Below are positions 61,945 to 64,000 of a stretch of DNA of 64,000 bases, in pieces. Source of the stretch: an uncultured Gemmatimonadales bacterium (lineage in GTDB: Bacteria > Gemmatimonadota > Gemmatimonadetes > Palauibacterales > Palauibacteraceae); assembly GCA_947259585.1 (NCBI GenBank), contig CAMYMV010000018.1, positions 39,371 through 103,370 of the forward strand, given 5' to 3'. Below the pieces are notes generated by a model. That model searched no databases. It was given only the letters and a program-made list of their open reading frames with translations, and had not been told where the DNA came from. The position numbers were made by a program, and so were the translations under genes. Positions within the stretch are counted from its first letter, which is position 1, and each line of letters starts with the position of its first letter.

Positions 61945-64000
61945 ATGTTGAAGAAGCTGATCCACGAGATGCACCGCCGGTCGCTCTGGCAGGTGCTCAT
62001 CATCTACCTCGGCGCCTCCTGGCTGGTTCTTCAGGCCGTCGACACGCTGGCCGGAGCGCTCAGCCTGCCCGACTGGGCGCCTCCTCTGGCGCTCTTCCTC
62101 CTGATCGTGGGCTTTCCCATCGTCCTCGCGACGGCGTTCGTGCAGGAAGGCCTCGGCGGCCAGGGACCTGCGAAACCCGCGGACTCGCCGGCGGGTGACG
62201 CCCCGGCCGAAGCGGCCGAGCCGGCGCCGGAGGCCCGCCCGGTATCGGCGGGGACCGGTGAGCCTGCAACGGCGCCCGCGGAAGTAGCCGCCGACGTCGA
62301 GACCCGTCACAAGCTCTTCACCTGGCGGAACGCTCTCCTCGGCGGGGTCGCTGCCCTGGCGCTTCTGGGCGCGCTTACCATCGGATACATGACCACGCGC
62401 ACGCTAGGCATCGGGCCCGCCGCCACCCTCGTCGCGCGCGGCGTGCTGGAGGAGCGTGCCAGGATCATTCTGGCCGAGTTCGACAGCCGGACGGGCGACT
62501 CTCTCCTGGCGGCAGCAGCCACCGAGGCGTTCCGGATCGATCTCTCCCAGTCCGACGCCGTCCGCGTGGCGGAGCCCGCCTCCATCGCGGATGCGCTGAG
62601 ACGAATGGAGCGCAATCCTGACGAGGTCCTGAACTACGATCTGGCCAGGGAGATCGCACAGCGGGAGGGATTCGCCGCCGTCGTTGACGGCGACATCAAC
62701 TCGGCCGGCGGCACCTACCTGCTCGCCGCGCGGCTCACCTCCCCCGACACGGGCGAGGAATACGCCGCGTTCCGGGAGACCGCCAAGGACTCTTCCCAGA
62801 TCGTGCCCGCGCTGGACAGGCTGTCGAAGAAGCTCCGCGAACGGATCGGCGACTCCTACAAGACGCTGCGAAGCGACGAGCCCCTCGAGGAGGTCACGAC
62901 AGGAAACCTGGAGGCGCTCCGCAAGTACTCGCAGGCCGTGCGCACCCTCGAGATGGGCGGAAACCCGCAGCGCGCCGTCACGCTACTCGAGGAGGCCGTG
63001 AGGCTCGATCCCGAGTTCGCGATGGCCTGGCGCAAACTGGGTGTGCAGCTGGGAAACCAGGGCGAGAGTCGGAAGCGCCAGGTCGAGGCCCTGAGCATGG
63101 CGTTCGAATACCGCGACAGGCTCACCGAGCGCGAGCGGTACCTGACGATGGCGTCCTACTATACGACCGTGACCGGTGAGAACGACAAAGCGATCAACGC
63201 GTACCAAAGCATGCTCGACGTGAACCCGGACGACACCTGGGCGCTCAACAACCTGGGGATTATCTACGGGCGCCTCAGGGACTTCGAGCGCTCCCTGGAC
63301 CTATATACGCGCGCCACCGCGGTGGATTCTTCCTCCTCGCTGCATCGGCAGAACACATTCGCCGCACTCGTCTCGCTCGGACGGCTGGAGGATGCCGAAC
63401 AGGTGCGTGAGGAGTTCGCGAGCCGCTTCCCGACGAACCCGACCAACTTCTTCTTGGAGGGTAACCTGGCAGCCGTGAGGCGCGACTTCGCGGAAGCCGA
63501 GGCGGTCTTCCGCCGCGCCGTCGAGGGAAGCCGGGGCATCCCGCCGCTTCAGGCCGGAGCCGAGTTCGGGCTCTACGGGATACTCACCACGCAGGGGCGT
63601 CTCGCCGAAGCCGGGGAGCATCTCGCGACCGCCACGGACCTGCAGGAAGGGCGCGGCGTTCCTGCCGCTCGGCTGAACTCGGCAATCGGCGAGGCGTTCA
63701 CCGATATTGCCGTGAGACGCGACACGGCGGCCGCCCGCTCTCGTTTGGAGGCAGCCCTGCAGGCCAACCCACTCTCGGAGATTCCCGCGCTCGAGCGCCC
63801 CTACTTTCAGCTGGCAGGCGCGTACGCACTCGTAGGCCAACCGGGAAGGGCGAGAGAGTTCTGGGACGAGTATCAGCAGGTCGTTCCGCCGGAACTCCGC
63901 GGCGACGACGAAGTTCAGAGACACGCGGCTCCCGGCCTTATCGCCTACGCAGAGGGCCGGTACGACGAGGCGATCGATGAGCTCCGGCGCGCCGATGTCG
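61945..64000 (+). CDS. TolB-like/TPR membrane protein (3' end outside window)
   Basis: At least 685 aa. Begins KKLIHEMHRRSLWQVLIIYL, GASWLVLQAVDTLAGALSLP, DWAPPLALFLLIVGFPIVLA: two transmembrane helices as in the SARP protein but without its DNA-binding part. A third helix (GGVAALALLGALTIGYMTT) and LGIGPAATLVARGVLEERAR, ILAEFDSRTGD follow (TolB-N-like), then TPR repeats (AVTLLEEAVRLDPEFAMAWR, AYQSMLDVNPDDTWALNNLG, and similar) to the window edge. In related genomes such proteins are often fused to kinases or cyclases; here that part is absent. GGGAACGGG precedes the ATG. Confidence 0.85.
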   Translation, partial: MLKKLIHEMHRRSLWQVLIIYLGASWLVLQAVDTLAGALSLPDWAPPLALFLLIVGFPIVLATAFVQEGLGGQGPAKPADSPAGDAPAEAAEPAPEARPVSAGTGEPATAPAEVAADVETRHKLFTWRNALLGGVAALALLGALTIGYMTTRTLGIGPAATLVARGVLEERARIILAEFDSRTGDSLLAAAATEAFRIDLSQSDAVRVAEPASIADALRRMERNPDEVLNYDLAREIAQREGFAAVVDGDINSAGGTYLLAARLTSPDTGEEYAAFRETAKDSSQIVPALDRLSKKLRERIGDSYKTLRSDEPLEEVTTGNLEALRKYSQAVRTLEMGGNPQRAVTLLEEAVRLDPEFAMAWRKLGVQLGNQGESRKRQVEALSMAFEYRDRLTERERYLTMASYYTTVTGENDKAINAYQSMLDVNPDDTWALNNLGIIYGRLRDFERSLDLYTRATAVDSSSSLHRQNTFAALVSLGRLEDAEQVREEFASRFPTNPTNFFLEGNLAAVRRDFAEAEAVFRRAVEGSRGIPPLQAGAEFGLYGILTTQGRLAEAGEHLATATDLQEGRGVPAARLNSAIGEAFTDIAVRRDTAAARSRLEAALQANPLSEIPALERPYFQLAGAYALVGQPGRAREFWDEYQQVVPPELRGDDEVQRHAAPGLIAYAEGRYDEAIDELRRADV

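Overview
The window reads as chromosome of a high-GC, didermal, soil-type bacterium, most likely of the Gemmatimonadota (inference). The reasons are the GC-rich codon use, many lipoproteins whose mature N-terminus reads C-[GS]-D-x-G-P-T-G-P or a variant, HAF-repeat lipoproteins, minor-pilin operons paired with TadG-like proteins, SARP/TolB-like/TPR membrane regulators and a sigma/anti-sigma/CHAT-protease operon. No rRNA, CRISPR array or replication origin was seen. None of the tRNA genes encodes the 3' CCA.

Layout. 1-1501: a GlcD-type FAD oxidase that runs off the left edge. 1635-2576: nine tandem tRNA genes (fMet, Asn, Phe, Trp, Thr, Arg, Glu, Ala, Lys). 2534-13076: a 10.5-kb genomic island in the 3' end of tRNA-Lys(CTT), bounded by a perfect 48-bp direct repeat, with a tyrosine integrase and a small HTH protein next to the tRNA. 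Its cargo is almost all on the + strand and mostly exported: HAF-repeat lipoproteins, a laminin-B-like lipoprotein, small membrane proteins and an asparaginase-domain protein. Most cargo genes are followed by a related palindromic repeat, which gives the island a cassette-like look.

14325-27033 is a type IV minor-pilin district. Operon A (+) carries FimT/GspH-, PilV-, PilW- and PilX-like genes and is followed by a TadG-like gene. Operon B (-) carries the same four types and faces A. Beyond B lie a truncated extra PilW, a decayed tRNA-Arg, an XRE regulator, three tRNAs and a second TadG-like gene. 27091-32974: a membrane-anchored CHAT/TPR protease in an operon with an anti-sigma factor and a sigma factor, divergent from a second sigma factor. 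33194-47059 is mostly core genome: ferritin behind a Fur-like palindrome, a Cys/His-rich protein of unknown function, an FMN hydroxy-acid oxidase, glpK, mtaB, DUF2911, a dienoyl-CoA-reductase-like SDR, sulfocyanin, rho, a TrmH/SpoU-class RNA methyltransferase, a CDP-alcohol phosphotransferase, a zinc ribbon, a VTT protein and a radical SAM enzyme.

47239-64000: four tRNAs and a tRNA remnant that frame a low-GC block with two exported proteins; then a GH1 lipoprotein, an SRPBCC segment, a beta-lactamase-fold lipoprotein, a beta-barrel, a membrane-tethered SARP regulator, an FprA-type reductase, a frameshifted MerT-like gene, a VapBC-type pair and two members (one a remnant, one cut by the window edge) of the SARP protein's TolB/TPR family. 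The main themes are envelope display (lipoproteins, pilins, barrels) and membrane-coupled regulation (sigma/anti-sigma, tethered SARP), with recurrent tRNA-associated insertion and gene decay.
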